From: DASZYF01 sp035545535
GTDB taxonomy: Bacteria; Actinomycetota; Actinomycetes; Mycobacteriales; CAJCIY01
Assembly: GCA_035545535.1 (NCBI GenBank)
Contig: DASZYF010000022.1
Location: 1-64,000, forward strand
DNA: 64,000 nt
Direction: 5' to 3'
Positions 41,095 to 50,259 of the stretch are shown here, piece by piece. The notes under the pieces were generated by a model. That model had not been told where the DNA came from. It did not search any database and saw only the letters and a program-made list of their open reading frames with translations. Positions within the stretch are counted from its first letter, which is position 1. Every line of letters begins with the position of its first letter. Position numbers and translations under genes: made by a program.

Positions 41095-44000
41095 TCAGCG
41101 GAAGTCGCGGGAGCTGCTGGGGGTCGCGAGCGGGAACGGCTCGATCTTCTCGGCGATGACGTTGACGACGTTCTCCACGTTCTCGACCCGGCCGCGGATG
41201 AGCAGCCCGGGGGCGGTGCGGGCGATGCGGCGGTGCCGCTCCCACACCACGCGGGAGCAGATGACGTTCACGAACCCGGTCTCGTCCTCGAGGTTGATGA
41301 ACGTGGTGCCGCCCGCGGTGGCCGGCCGCTGCCGGTGCACCACCGCGCCGCCGACGAGCACGCGCCGTCCGGTCTCGACCTGCTTCAACCCGGCCGCCGT
41401 CACGACGCCGAGCGCGTCGAGGCGCGGACGGGCGAAGCGCACCGGGTCGAAGTGCGGTGACATCGACATCGCCCAGAGGTCGGCGCCCGCTTCTTCGAGC
41501 GTCGTCATCTGCGGCAGCGGGGGAGCGTCGGCGCCGACGACCACACCGTCGATCGAGCTCGGTCCGGACGCGGCCGCTGCCCCCGCGGCCCACAACGCCG
41601 AGCGCCGGTCGAGCCCGAACCCGCTGAACGCGCCGGCGGTCGCGAGCGCCTCGAGCTGGAACGCGGTGAGTGTGGTGTGGTGCGCGACGGCGGCGATCGA
41701 GTCGTAGGGCTGCCCGTCGGCCAGCACCTGCGCGAGGTCGTCGCCGATGCCGCGGACCGAGTGCAGCCCGAGCCGCACCGCACCGCCGGGTTCGATGTGC
41801 GCCATCTGCCGGGAGAGGTTGATGTCCGGCCCGTGCACGGTGACGCCGTGGCGCCGCGCATCGGCGACGAGGGACTGCGGTGAGTAGAAGCCCATCGGCT
41901 GTGAGTTGAGCAGCGCGGCGAGGAACGCCGCGGGGTAGTAGAGCTTCAGCCAGGCGCTCGCGTACACGAGGTAGGCGAAGCTCACCGCGTGCGACTCGGG
42001 GAAGCCGAAGTTCGCGAACGCGAGCAGCTTGTCGTAGATCTGTTCGGAGATGTCCGGTCCGATGCCCTTCTCCGCCATCCCTTCGATGAGCCGCGTGTGC
42101 AACCGCTCCATGCGCTCGGCCGATCGCTTCGACCCCATCGCGACGCGCAGCTGATCGGCCTCGCCCGGGGTGAAGCCGGCGACGTCGATCGCGATCTGCA
42201 TGAGCTGCTCCTGGAACAGCGGCACGCCGAGCGTCTTCGACAGCGCGGGCTTCAGCAGCGGATGCAGGTAGGTCGCCTCCTCCTGGCCGTTCTTGCGGCG
42301 GATGAACGGGTGCACCGAGCCGCCCTGGATGGGGCCGGGCCGGATGATCGCGACCTCGATGACGATGTCGGAGAAGGTGCGCGGGCGCAGCCGCGGCAGG
42401 GTGGCCATCTGCGCGCGCGACTCCACCTGGAAGACGCCGACGGTGTCGGCCGCGCAGAGCATGTCGTAGACCGCGACGTCGTCCTGCCCGATGCCGGCCA
42501 GCGTGTACTTGCGACCGGTCGTCTCCGCGATGAGGTCGAACGCGACGTGGATGGCCGAGAGCATCCCGAGCCCGAGCAGGTCGAACTTCACCAGACCCGT
42601 CGCCGCGCAGTCGTCCTTGTCCCACTGGAGCACGCTGCGGTTGGGCATCGTCGCCCACTCCACCGGGCACACCTCGATGACCGGCCGATCGCAGATGACC
42701 ATGCCGCCGGAGTGGATGCCGAGGTGGCGCGGGAAGCCCATGAGCTCGCCCGCGAGCTCGACGAGCGTGTCCGGGGTCTCGGTGTCGGCCTTCGCGGGCA
42801 GCGGGCCCCAGTGCTCGATCTGCTTGCTCCACGCGTCGAGCTGACCGGGCGCGTAGCCGAGCGCCCGCCCGACGTCGCGCAGCGCCGACTTGGGCCGGTA
42901 GCTGATGACGTTGCAGACCTGCGCGGTGTGGTCGCGCCCGTACTTCTCATAGACGTACTGGATGACCTCCTCGCGGCGGTCGCTCTCGATGTCGAGGTCG
43001 ATGTCCGGCGGCCCGTCGCGGTATGGAGAGAGGAACCGCTCGAAGAGCAGCCCGAGCTTCACCGAATCGACCGCGGTGATGCCGAGCGCGTAGCAGGCCG
43101 CGCTGTTCGCGGCCGACCCGCGGCCCTGGCAGAGGATGTTCGCCCGCTCGCAGAACTGCACGATGTCGTGGACGATCAGGAAGTAGCCCGGGAAGTCGAG
43201 CTGCTCGATGACGTCGAGCTCCTTCTCGATCTGCAGGTAGGCCGCCTCGTTGGCGGGCCGACGGTCGCCGTAGCGCTTCTGCGCCCCCTCCCACGTGAGC
43301 ACGCGCAGCCAGGTCGCCTCGGTGTGACCGGGCGGGACGTCCCACTTCGGCAGTCGCGGCGTGACGAGCGTGAGGTCGAACGCGCAGGCGAGCCCGAGCT
43401 CCGCCGCCCGCTGCACCGCGCCCGGCCAGCGCGCGAACCGCTGCGCCTGCTCCGCGCCCGAGCGCAGGTGCGCCACCGGAGCGGCCGGCAGCCAGCCGTC
43501 GATCTCGTCGAGGCTGCGCCGCGCGCGCACCGCCGCGAGCGCGGTCGCCAGCCGCCAGCGCTGGGGAGTGGCGTAGTGCACGTTGTTCGTCGCGACCGTC
43601 GGCAGCCCGTGCACCGTCGCGAGCGCGGCGAGCAGGTCGTTGCGCTCGCTGTCACCGGGCTGCCCGTGGTCCCACAGCTCCACCGCGACGTTGTCGGCGC
43701 CGAAGACGTCGACGAGCGTGCCGAGCTGATCGCCCGGCAGCGATGCCGGCACCAGTCCCTTGCGGCAACCGGTGAGCACCACCCAGTGCCCGGCGTGCGC
43801 ACCGGCGAGGTCGGCGAGGTCGTACACGGGCCGGCCCTTCTCACCGCGGCGCTGCCCGAGGCTGATCGTGCGGGCGAGCCGCGCGTAGCCCTCGGGATCG
43901 CGCGCGAGCACGACGAGGTGCGAACCGCCGGGATCCGCCGGGCCCTGCCGCGGGTGCGGCAGCGCGAGGTCGAGCTCGGCGCCGAAGATCGTGGGGATGC

Positions 44001-44346
44001 CGACGGCCTTCGCCGCCTCGGCGAACCGCACGACGCCGTAGAACCCGTCGTGGTCGGTGAGCGCGATCGCCTCGAGCCCCAGCCGCGCGGCTTCTTCCGC
44101 GAGCTCCTCCGGATGGGACGCGCCGTCGAGGAAGCTGAAGTTGCTGTGGCAGTGCAGCTCTGCGTACGGCACCGTCCCCGGGACGCGGGCCACGATCGCT
44201 TCGTAGGGCTGCCGCTTGCGCGACCACGCCGGGCTGTCGCCGCCGTCGCCACCCTCGGGCTGGTTGGTCGATCGGCCGTCGCTCGCGCGACCGGACAGCT
44301 TCTCCTCGAGCTCGCGCCAGCTCATCGCCGGGTTGTTGAAGCTCAT
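41095..44346 (-). CDS. dnaE2: Error-prone DNA polymerase DnaE2
   Basis: The 1083-residue C-family polymerase performs translesion synthesis with ImuA' and ImuB. An N-terminal PHP domain shows AELHCHSNFSFLDGASHPEE and IALTDHDGFYGVV; the catalytic aspartates lie in PDIDLDIESDRREE and LVKFDLLGLGMLS. GFPESHAVSFAYLVYASAWLK and an OB-fold near the C-terminus follow. Length matches DnaE2, which is shorter than replicative DnaE1. It is the last gene of the SOS-controlled cassette, 24 bp after imuB. The PHP metal residues seem present. Confidence 0.95.
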   Translation of the reverse strand: MSFNNPAMSWRELEEKLSGRASDGRSTNQPEGGDGGDSPAWSRKRQPYEAIVARVPGTVPYAELHCHSNFSFLDGASHPEELAEEAARLGLEAIALTDHDGFYGVVRFAEAAKAVGIPTIFGAELDLALPHPRQGPADPGGSHLVVLARDPEGYARLARTISLGQRRGEKGRPVYDLADLAGAHAGHWVVLTGCRKGLVPASLPGDQLGTLVDVFGADNVAVELWDHGQPGDSERNDLLAALATVHGLPTVATNNVHYATPQRWRLATALAAVRARRSLDEIDGWLPAAPVAHLRSGAEQAQRFARWPGAVQRAAELGLACAFDLTLVTPRLPKWDVPPGHTEATWLRVLTWEGAQKRYGDRRPANEAAYLQIEKELDVIEQLDFPGYFLIVHDIVQFCERANILCQGRGSAANSAACYALGITAVDSVKLGLLFERFLSPYRDGPPDIDLDIESDRREEVIQYVYEKYGRDHTAQVCNVISYRPKSALRDVGRALGYAPGQLDAWSKQIEHWGPLPAKADTETPDTLVELAGELMGFPRHLGIHSGGMVICDRPVIEVCPVEWATMPNRSVLQWDKDDCAATGLVKFDLLGLGMLSAIHVAFDLIAETTGRKYTLAGIGQDDVAVYDMLCAADTVGVFQVESRAQMATLPRLRPRTFSDIVIEVAIIRPGPIQGGSVHPFIRRKNGQEEATYLHPLLKPALSKTLGVPLFQEQLMQIAIDVAGFTPGEADQLRVAMGSKRSAERMERLHTRLIEGMAEKGIGPDISEQIYDKLLAFANFGFPESHAVSFAYLVYASAWLKLYYPAAFLAALLNSQPMGFYSPQSLVADARRHGVTVHGPDINLSRQMAHIEPGGAVRLGLHSVRGIGDDLAQVLADGQPYDSIAAVAHHTTLTAFQLEALATAGAFSGFGLDRRSALWAAGAAAASGPSSIDGVVVGADAPPLPQMTTLEEAGADLWAMSMSPHFDPVRFARPRLDALGVVTAAGLKQVETGRRVLVGGAVVHRQRPATAGGTTFINLEDETGFVNVICSRVVWERHRRIARTAPGLLIRGRVENVENVVNVIAEKIEPFPLATPSSSRDFR

Positions 44347-44370
44347 GCCGTTCTTCTCATGCTGCTCTTC

Positions 44371-45975
44371 TCATGCGTACGCGCCTTCCACACACCAGCC
44401 GTGCGCGGTCGTCATCAGCAGCCGCGCGGTGCCGTCGGCGGTGACCACCTGGAAGCGCGCGAGCGAGCCCTCGGCCGGATCCGCGGCCGGCCGGTCCCAC
44501 CAGCGCTCCTGCACCGGCCACGGCCCGGCCCACGACGTGATGCGCAGCTGCGCGCCGCCGCGGATCGACAGCGCCTGCGGCGGGGCCGACACCGCGCCGT
44601 GCCCGTCGAGCGTCACCGGCCGGCCCAGCGCATCGAGCACGGCCGCGGGCAGCCCCTCCGGGTAGAGGACCGTGGGGGTGGGTGCGGGCAGCCGTCCGGG
44701 CCACGGCGGGTCGCCGGTCCACGTGGGCGGCTTCGGCTCGCCCCACGGCACCAGCCGTGTGTAGGCCGCCGGGTCGCGCCCCCCGGCGGGCACCGGCACG
44801 AGCACCGCGTCGAACCCGAGCAGCCCCTGCAACCGCGTCAGCGCGAGCGCCGCGCGCTCGTCGGCGTCGGTCGCCTCCCCGAACAGCCGGAGCTGCCGGC
44901 CGTGATCGCGGTGCACCTCGTCCGGCGTGATGCGCAGCAACGAGATGCCCCCGCGCGGCCGCTCCTGCGGCGGTCCGGTGAGCCAGCCCGCGAGCTGCCA
45001 GCGCATGCGCTGCGCCATCGCGCTCGCGCTCAGAGCGCTCTGCCCTTCGAGGCCCGCTCGCACGCTCCCGGCGCCGTCCGTACGCCACAGCCGCGCGCGC
45101 TGCTCGCCGTGCTCGGTCTCGGCTTCGACGAGCACCCGCGTGCAGCCGAGCCCGCGCTCGGACAGCGCGGCCTGCAACGTGTCGGCGAGCATCTTCGCGA
45201 CGAACGCGAGCGGTTCGGTCGTCGTCTCCGGCGGGTCGAGGGCCTGCTCCACCGTGAGGTCGGGCGGGGCGATGCGCGCGGTGAGCGGCACGTCGTCGAG
45301 CCCGCGCGCGAGCCGATGGGCAAGCGTTCCTTCGGCGCCGAAGCGTGACGCGACGTTCTTGCCCGGCAGCGCGGCGACGTCGCCCAACGTGCGCAGCCCC
45401 AGCCGCACGAACAGGTCAGCGAGGTCCGGCCGCTCCAGCACCGACACCGGGAACGGCGCGAGGAACGCCGCGCTGCCGCCGGGTGGCACGACCGCGCCGT
45501 CGGGGTCGGCGGTGCGCGCCGCGAGCAGCGACGCGAACCGCCCGTCGGCCACCCCCGCGAGCGCCGTCCCCGTCGGCACCGTGGTCTCGGCGACGACGTC
45601 GCGCACGGTGTCGGCCGCGATGCGCGCGAGCATCGCGTCCCCACCGAAGTAGCGCGACGGTCCCTTCGTCGAGAACACGCACAGCCCCGGTCGCAGCACC
45701 TCGACCGCGGGGCTCACCGCATCGAGCGCGGACAGCACGGGCTCGAACGCGCGCGCCTCCTGCATCTCGTCGCGGGTGAGCAGCCGCAGCTCCGGGCAGC
45801 GGCGCTGGGCCTCGCGCCGGCGCAGCCCGCGCCGCACGCCGTCCGCCCGCGCGGCGGCCGAGCAGGCGAGCACGTCCTCGCCGACCAGCACGGCCGCCGG
45901 TTCGTCCGCGTCGACCTCGAGCGCGACGAGCGGCCAGTCAGGGCACCAGAGCGTCAGGACCCGAGCGGCAGCCAC
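44371..45975 (-). CDS. imuB: ImuB, catalytically degenerate Y-family polymerase
   Basis: The 534-residue protein resembles DinB-type polymerases at the N-terminus (LTLWCPDWPLVALEVDADE, VLACSAAARADGVRRGLRRREA) but lacks the acidic catalytic residues: where active enzymes have SIDE the protein reads LCVFSTKGPSRYFGG, typical of ImuB. A helix-hairpin-helix (GLRTLGDVAALPG) and a little-finger-like region follow. ImuB acts as a hub linking the beta clamp, ImuA' and DnaE2. It overlaps the upstream imuA' gene by 22 bases, so they are translationally coupled. Confidence 0.93.
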   Translation of the reverse strand: MAAARVLTLWCPDWPLVALEVDADEPAAVLVGEDVLACSAAARADGVRRGLRRREAQRRCPELRLLTRDEMQEARAFEPVLSALDAVSPAVEVLRPGLCVFSTKGPSRYFGGDAMLARIAADTVRDVVAETTVPTGTALAGVADGRFASLLAARTADPDGAVVPPGGSAAFLAPFPVSVLERPDLADLFVRLGLRTLGDVAALPGKNVASRFGAEGTLAHRLARGLDDVPLTARIAPPDLTVEQALDPPETTTEPLAFVAKMLADTLQAALSERGLGCTRVLVEAETEHGEQRARLWRTDGAGSVRAGLEGQSALSASAMAQRMRWQLAGWLTGPPQERPRGGISLLRITPDEVHRDHGRQLRLFGEATDADERAALALTRLQGLLGFDAVLVPVPAGGRDPAAYTRLVPWGEPKPPTWTGDPPWPGRLPAPTPTVLYPEGLPAAVLDALGRPVTLDGHGAVSAPPQALSIRGGAQLRITSWAGPWPVQERWWDRPAADPAEGSLARFQVVTADGTARLLMTTAHGWCVEGAYA

Positions 45976-46562
45976 GTCGTGATCCGTCGCTCCCGGGCAG
46001 CGGCCCCGCGGCCGCTCGCACTGATCGCGCAGCGCCGCGCGACGAGGCGTCCGCGTCCGTCACTCAGGCCGTCCCACTCGCTCGCCTCGATGCGCAGCTT
46101 GAGGTCGGCCTGCTCGGGCCAGCTGCCGATGGAGACCAGCACACCGCGGCGCTCGCGCACACGGGCCGCGAGCCGGCGCACCTCGCCGTTGCGCGGGTGC
46201 TTGGGCGGGACGACGAGCACCAGCTCGATGCCGTCGAGCAGCGTCGCCGTCGCGGCGGCCCACTGGTCGCCCGGGGAGGGGACGACGACGAAGCGGCTGA
46301 GGTCGCAGCCGATCTCGGCCGCCGCAGCGGCTCCGAGCGTGGGCAGCCCGGCGACCGCGCACCAGGCGCCCTGGCCGCTGGCCCGCGCGACGATCGCCAG
46401 CGCGAGCGCGGGGGAGTCGACCGCGACGACGCTGCCGCGGGCCAGCCCGCCGTAGGGGAACAGCCCGTCCAGCGGGGAGAGGACCGGCAGGACGTCGGTT
46501 CGCGCCGGGGCGCCCGGCAGGGGCAGGCTGGAGGCCGGGCGCAGCAGGGGGGCGACCGACAT
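45954..46562 (-). CDS. imuA': ImuA' mutasome accessory protein
   Basis: The 202-residue protein has a RecA/SulA-like outline: DGLFPYGGLARGSVVAVDSPALALAIVARASG, DLSRFVVVPSPGDQWAAATATLLDGIELVLVV in pattern, and RVRERRGVLVSIGSWPEQADLKLRIEASEW. ImuA' is needed with ImuB for DnaE2-dependent induced mutagenesis in mycobacteria. Its start at ATG 46562 was chosen because the family begins near SVAPLLRPA and because the SOS box lies 13 bases upstream. It opens the operon imuA'-imuB-dnaE2. Confidence 0.88.
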   Translation of the reverse strand: MSVAPLLRPASSLPLPGAPARTDVLPVLSPLDGLFPYGGLARGSVVAVDSPALALAIVARASGQGAWCAVAGLPTLGAAAAAEIGCDLSRFVVVPSPGDQWAAATATLLDGIELVLVVPPKHPRNGEVRRLAARVRERRGVLVSIGSWPEQADLKLRIEASEWDGLSDGRGRLVARRCAISASGRGAAARERRITTWLPLGS

Positions 46563-46575
46563 GGCTCGACGGTAG

Positions 46576-46591
46576 TCGAACACATGTTCGA
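46576..46591. promoter_or_regulatory. SOS box (LexA site) of the mutasome operon
   Basis: TCGAACACATGTTCGA has perfect 7-bp arms TCGAACA/TGTTCGA. It matches the actinobacterial LexA consensus TCGAACN(4)GTTCGA and lies 13 bases upstream of imuA'. It predicts DNA-damage induction of imuA'-imuB-dnaE2. Confidence 0.93.
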
Positions 46592-46618
46592 ACAGCAAGC
46601 CCCGGCCGAGATGACAGC

Positions 46619-46675
46619 CGAGATCGGCGTTGTGGCAGATCTGGGGCCCGTCCGGCTGCCACAAGTCCGGTCTCG
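46619..46675. repeat. Dispersed hairpin repeat, copy C
   Basis: Arms CGAGATCGGCGTTGTGGCAG (46619-46638) and CTGCCACAAGTCCGGTCTCG (46656-46675) are inverted copies, 20 nt with three mismatches, around a 17-nt loop. The right arm holds the shared 12-mer CGGACTTGTGGC on the minus strand. It lies between the SOS box and the SRPBCC gene, downstream of that gene's stop. Confidence 0.75.
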
Positions 46676-46683
46676 ACCGGCCG

Positions 46684-47139
46684 TCAGCCGGCTTCGGCGG
46701 CCGCCTTCACGCCGGCGAGCGTGGCCTTCATGCCTTCGACGTTGGTCTTGTTGCGTCGCTTGCCGGCGATCAGGCCGAACAGCTTCGTCCCGAGCCCCGG
46801 GGTGAGCGTGTAGGACTCGGTCACGTCGGTGCCGTCGCCGGCCGCCACGAACCGGTAGCTCCAGGTGTTCACCACCTGCTTGCCCACCCCGACGGTGAAC
46901 GTGAAGACCTCACCCGGCACGCACTCGGTGATGGTGCAGACGGTCCAGTAGACGGGGCCGCGGCCGTTGCGCTTCACGTGCCCGCGGAACTTCGCGCCCA
47001 CGGCGGGCCCGGTGGCGCCGTCGAGCCACTCCTGCTCGAAGACCTCGGTGCTCCACTTGGCGATGTTGGGCACGTCGGCGACGATCTCCCAGACCTTCAG
47101 CGGAGGGGCGTTCACGTGGACGGTCACGGAGTCATGCAC
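46684..47139 (-). CDS. SRPBCC-fold (polyketide cyclase/START-like) protein
   Basis: The 151-residue protein begins MHDSVTVHVNAPPLKVWEIVADVPNIAKWS, the usual SRPBCC start, and has VGAKFRGHVKRN, TECVPGEVFTFTV and TDVTESYTLTPG. The fold makes a large hydrophobic cavity for a lipid or polyketide. No activity can be read. ATG 47139; 33 bases from the divergent VOC start. Confidence 0.85.
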   Translation of the reverse strand: MHDSVTVHVNAPPLKVWEIVADVPNIAKWSTEVFEQEWLDGATGPAVGAKFRGHVKRNGRGPVYWTVCTITECVPGEVFTFTVGVGKQVVNTWSYRFVAAGDGTDVTESYTLTPGLGTKLFGLIAGKRRNKTNVEGMKATLAGVKAAAEAG

Positions 47140-47172
47140 GCGCCGACGCTAGCGGGCTGCCAGAGTCGTGGC

Positions 47173-47613
47173 GTGACTCGGGTCCACCACACCGCCATCT
47201 GCACGACCGACCTCGAGACGAGCCTCGCGTTCTGGCGCGACGGCCTGGGCTTCGAGCAGCTGATGGACCTGCCGTTCCGCGGCGACTGGCCGACGCTGTT
47301 CGACGCCACCGGTGACGAGCTGCGCGCAGTGTTCCTGGGCGATCCGGCCGACCGCAACAGCGGCATCGTAGAGCTGGTCATGTTCCCCAGCGGCATGCAA
47401 CCGCCGCACGACACCTCCGCGCCCGCTCAGGGCTTCCTGCTCGTCTCGCTGTACCTCGACGTCGAGGCGGCGCTCGCGAAGCTCAGCGATCTCGGTCTGG
47501 CGCAGGACGTCCGCCGCATCACGGTGCACGGCGTGACGATGGTGACCGTGCGCGACCCGAACGGCGTGCTCGTCGAGCTCATCGACGCCGCGGCGGCGAA
47601 GCAACCCGACTAG
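47173..47613 (+). CDS. VOC (glyoxalase/bleomycin-resistance fold) protein
   Basis: The 146-residue protein starts VHHTAICTTDLETSLAFWRDGLGFEQLMDLPF, then ELRAVFLGD, IVELVMFPSGMQ, FLLVSLYLDVEAALAKLSDLG, and TVRDPNGVLVELIDA. These are the two beta-alpha-beta-beta-beta modules of a VOC domain with metal positions His/Glu. It may be a dioxygenase-, epimerase- or isomerase-type enzyme; function unknown. GTG 47173. Its stop shares CTAG with the convergent SRPBCC-like gene. Confidence 0.85.
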   Translation: MTRVHHTAICTTDLETSLAFWRDGLGFEQLMDLPFRGDWPTLFDATGDELRAVFLGDPADRNSGIVELVMFPSGMQPPHDTSAPAQGFLLVSLYLDVEAALAKLSDLGLAQDVRRITVHGVTMVTVRDPNGVLVELIDAAAAKQPD

Positions 47614-48137
47614 GTGCCTTTGCGGGCGCGCGACGCCCGGATGGCCGCCACGCCCTGCTCGACCCCCTGCTTCACCAGCCGGTCGTTGTCCTTGCTGATG
47701 AAGCGGTGCGTGTAGCCCTGCAGGAAGAACCGCACGATCGGGTTGAAAGCGAAGAACGTCTCCCCGAAGTGCACGCGCGTGCGCGTGTCCGACAGCGGCT
47801 CGAGCCGATGCCAGCCGGTCGCCTTCGACCACACGGGCTTGCCGATCGCCTCGTACTTGGAGAACTCGTGCGGCCGCGACTCGACGACGCACTCCCACGA
47901 ACGCCCGACTCCTCCGGACAGCAGCAGCTTCGGCACCCGGTACGTGCAGTGCCGCACGAGGCCCTGGCCGTTCTCATCACCCTCGAACCAGATCTCGATG
48001 CGCACCTCCCCGTGCTCGATGACGCGCTTCTCGCCGGGCACTCCGCGGGCCGGCGGGTGCAGCGCCCGCCACACCTCTTCGGGCGTCGCGTCGATGTCGA
48101 AGTGGTAGCTGTGCTCGATCTGCCTGAGGGAGAACAC
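47610..48137 (-). CDS. SRPBCC-fold protein
   Basis: This 175-residue protein has FSLRQIEHSYHFDIDATPEEVWRALHPP at the start, then HGEVRIEIWFEGDENGQGLVRHCTYRVPKLLLSGG in pattern, SWECVVESRPHEFSKYEAIG, and HFGETFFAFNPIVRFFLQGY. The alternation fits an SRPBCC/START-like cavity protein. I chose GTG 48137; upstream frame is shadow of the SGNH gene's leader. It lies divergent from the SGNH hydrolase, 78 bases apart. Confidence 0.75.
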   Translation of the reverse strand: MFSLRQIEHSYHFDIDATPEEVWRALHPPARGVPGEKRVIEHGEVRIEIWFEGDENGQGLVRHCTYRVPKLLLSGGVGRSWECVVESRPHEFSKYEAIGKPVWSKATGWHRLEPLSDTRTRVHFGETFFAFNPIVRFFLQGYTHRFISKDNDRLVKQGVEQGVAAIRASRARKGT

Positions 48138-48215
48138 GAGCCGACCATCCCACAGCCGCCATGCGAGGAGGGCGCGGCGGCAGGTGCGGGCCCACGTCGC
48201 GGCGAAGGTGTCGGG

Positions 48216-49346
48216 GTGCGCAGGACGATCATCGGTGCCGCGCTGGCCCTGGCGACGGCGGCGGCGCTCGCCGGGATGCCGACGGCATCCGCAGCGGCGC
48301 CGAGCGCGCTGCGCACGGCCTGGGCATCTCCGGCGAACCAGCTGCTCGGCGCACCGGGAGCGGCGACCCGTTGCACGTTCAGCATCCGCACGCACGCGTC
48401 CGCGACGGGTGTGGCGCTGCGGCTGCGGAACGACGCCGCGGACGACGTGGTGCTCACGGGCCTCACCGTCGCCACGTCCGCGAACCCGGCGCGCGCGGTG
48501 CCGTTGACCGTCGGGCGCCGGTTGGTCTTCACCCTTCCGGCGGGCGCTGCGGTGACGACGGACGTCGCACCCCTCGCGATGGCGACCACCGACGCGCTCG
48601 TCGCGACCTTCACGGACCTGAGCGGGGACGTCGCCCCGACGGCGCACAGCGTCGGCCTCGAGGCCGGTTCGTGCCGGGACCTCGACGGCGGTCACGCCGT
48701 GACCGAGGACGCGCCCTGGTTCGCCGACGCGGTCCTCGTCCAGGGCAGCGTGGCGCAGTGCGATGTCGCCGTCCTCGGAGACAGCATCAGCGACGGCCTC
48801 ACCCTGCCCGTGGCGCAGGACGCGCGATGGCTCGACCGGCTCGCGGCGGGCAGCGACGGCCGGGTGCTCGTCGCGAACGCGTCGGTGTCGGGCAATCGGC
48901 TGCTCGACGACACCCACGGGCCCGGCGGCGTCGCCCGCGTCGGGTCTGATGCGCTCGACCTCACGGGCGTCGATCGCCTCGTCGTGGAGGAGGGCACCAA
49001 CGACCTGGCGGCCGGCCGCAGCGCCGCGCGGGTGCTCGCCGCCTATCGCGACATCGCCCGCATCGCCCACGCACGGGGCGTCCCCGTCCTCATCGCGACC
49101 GTCGCGCCCCGCGCCGGCTCAGCGGGGTGGACGTCGAAGAAGGAGGCGCAGCGCCGCCGCCTCAACTTGGCGGTGCGCACCGCCTCCGGGTTCGACGGCG
49201 TGATCGACCTCGATGCCGCGGTGCGCGGCGGGCACGGCGCGCTGCGCGCCGGCTACGGCGACGACGACCACCTGCACCTCACGGTGGAGGGGCAGGACGC
49301 GGTGTACCGCAGCGCGGGCGTCCAGCGGCTCAGCAGCTGCGCCTAG
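48216..49346 (+). CDS. Secreted SGNH/GDSL-type hydrolase
   Basis: The 376-residue product has a signal peptide (RRTIIGAALALATAAALAG, cleavage near TASA), then an N-terminal beta domain and an SGNH domain: VAVLGDSISDGLT with the nucleophile Ser, VANASVSGNRLL (Gly/Asn oxyanion), VVEEGTNDLAAGR, and DDDHLHLTVEG with the Asp/His pair. It should be an extracellular esterase, lipase or acetyl-sugar deacetylase. GTG 48216 follows GAAGGTG. Its stop shares CTAG with the convergent SDR gene. Confidence 0.88.
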   Translation: MRRTIIGAALALATAAALAGMPTASAAAPSALRTAWASPANQLLGAPGAATRCTFSIRTHASATGVALRLRNDAADDVVLTGLTVATSANPARAVPLTVGRRLVFTLPAGAAVTTDVAPLAMATTDALVATFTDLSGDVAPTAHSVGLEAGSCRDLDGGHAVTEDAPWFADAVLVQGSVAQCDVAVLGDSISDGLTLPVAQDARWLDRLAAGSDGRVLVANASVSGNRLLDDTHGPGGVARVGSDALDLTGVDRLVVEEGTNDLAAGRSAARVLAAYRDIARIAHARGVPVLIATVAPRAGSAGWTSKKEAQRRRLNLAVRTASGFDGVIDLDAAVRGGHGALRAGYGDDDHLHLTVEGQDAVYRSAGVQRLSSCA

Positions 49347-50068
49347 GAGCGCGCGGGCCGGTGTCCCATGGGATCGATGGGGGAGTGCAGCGACAGGCCG
49401 CCGTCGGCGGCGAGCACCTCGCCCGTCACCCAGCCGAGCCCGTGCACCGCGAGCACCGCCTCCGCGATGTCGCCCGGTTCGCCGATGCGCTGCAGCGGCG
49501 TGCGCGACGCCGGGCCGTCGGTCCACGCGGTGTGCGCCGGCGGGCCGAGCATCGGAGTGCGCGTGACGCCGGGCGCGACCGCGTTGACGCGGATGCCGTG
49601 CGGCGCCCACTCCTGCGCGGCGACGCGCACCAACATGTCAGCGGCCGCCTTGCTCGCGCAGTAGAAGCCCATCGTGCGGTCGGCGAGGCGCGCACTGACG
49701 CTCGTGATGGCGACGATCGACCCGGGGAGGCCCGCGCCGGTCATCGCGCGCGCGGCCGCGCGCATGGTGAGCCAGAGGCCCTTCGCGTTCACGTCCATCA
49801 CGCGGTCCCACGCGTCCGGCTCGAGGTCGAGGAGCATCCCGCCGCAGCCGACGCCCGCCGACAGCGTCCAGTGCGTCGGCACGCCGTGCGCCGCGACCGT
49901 GTGCGCGCAGGCCTGCTCCACCGACGCGGCGTCGGTGACGTCGCACGCGACGTCGGCTCCGTCGGCGACGTCCCAGGCCACGACGGTGCGCCCGGCGGTG
50001 CGCAGCTGCCGCACGACCTCAGCCCCGATGCCTGACGCCCCGCCCGTCACGACGCATGCTCCGCTCAC
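49343..50068 (-). CDS. Short-chain dehydrogenase/reductase
   Basis: The 241-residue classical SDR has the cofactor loop VTGGASGIGAEVV, the acidic WDVADGAD position suggesting NAD(H), the SxSA block AITSVSARLADR, and YCASKAAADM as YxxxK. It ends APGVTRTPMLGPP and GEVLAADGGLSLH. Its substrate is unknown; SDRs of this kind commonly oxidise hydroxy-lipids or sugars. ATG 50068. Confidence 0.9.
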   Translation of the reverse strand: MSGACVVTGGASGIGAEVVRQLRTAGRTVVAWDVADGADVACDVTDAASVEQACAHTVAAHGVPTHWTLSAGVGCGGMLLDLEPDAWDRVMDVNAKGLWLTMRAAARAMTGAGLPGSIVAITSVSARLADRTMGFYCASKAAADMLVRVAAQEWAPHGIRVNAVAPGVTRTPMLGPPAHTAWTDGPASRTPLQRIGEPGDIAEAVLAVHGLGWVTGEVLAADGGLSLHSPIDPMGHRPARS

Positions 50069-50090
50069 GGAGACGACCGTAGGAGAAGCG

Positions 50091-50207
50091 TCAGGAACGT
50101 GGTGGGCGGCGGGCGTCGGTGCGCGCGAGCGCGATCAGGTCGAAGAGCCCGATCGAGACGACGAGCATCGCGGCCACGGTGACCGCGAGGAAGCGCTCGA
50201 CCCCCAT
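50091..50207 (-). CDS. Possible 38-residue single-span membrane peptide
   Basis: This tiny frame translates to MGVERFLAVTVAAMLVVSIG followed by LFDLIALARTDARRPPRS: one strong hydrophobic helix flanked by a basic tail. GGGAGG lies 12 bases before the ATG. It fits a real short membrane peptide but could also be chance. It sits between SDR and STAS genes on the same strand. Confidence 0.4.
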   Translation of the reverse strand: MGVERFLAVTVAAMLVVSIGLFDLIALARTDARRPPRS

Positions 50208-50259
50208 GATCGAATTCTGCCTCCCACCACCCGCGCCGGCGCAAGCGATGTCGGCGTTC

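Noticed and set aside
41989..45348. Plus-strand 1119-codon frame
   Set aside because: Antisense shadow of dnaE2 and imuB, whose motifs are clear on the other strand.
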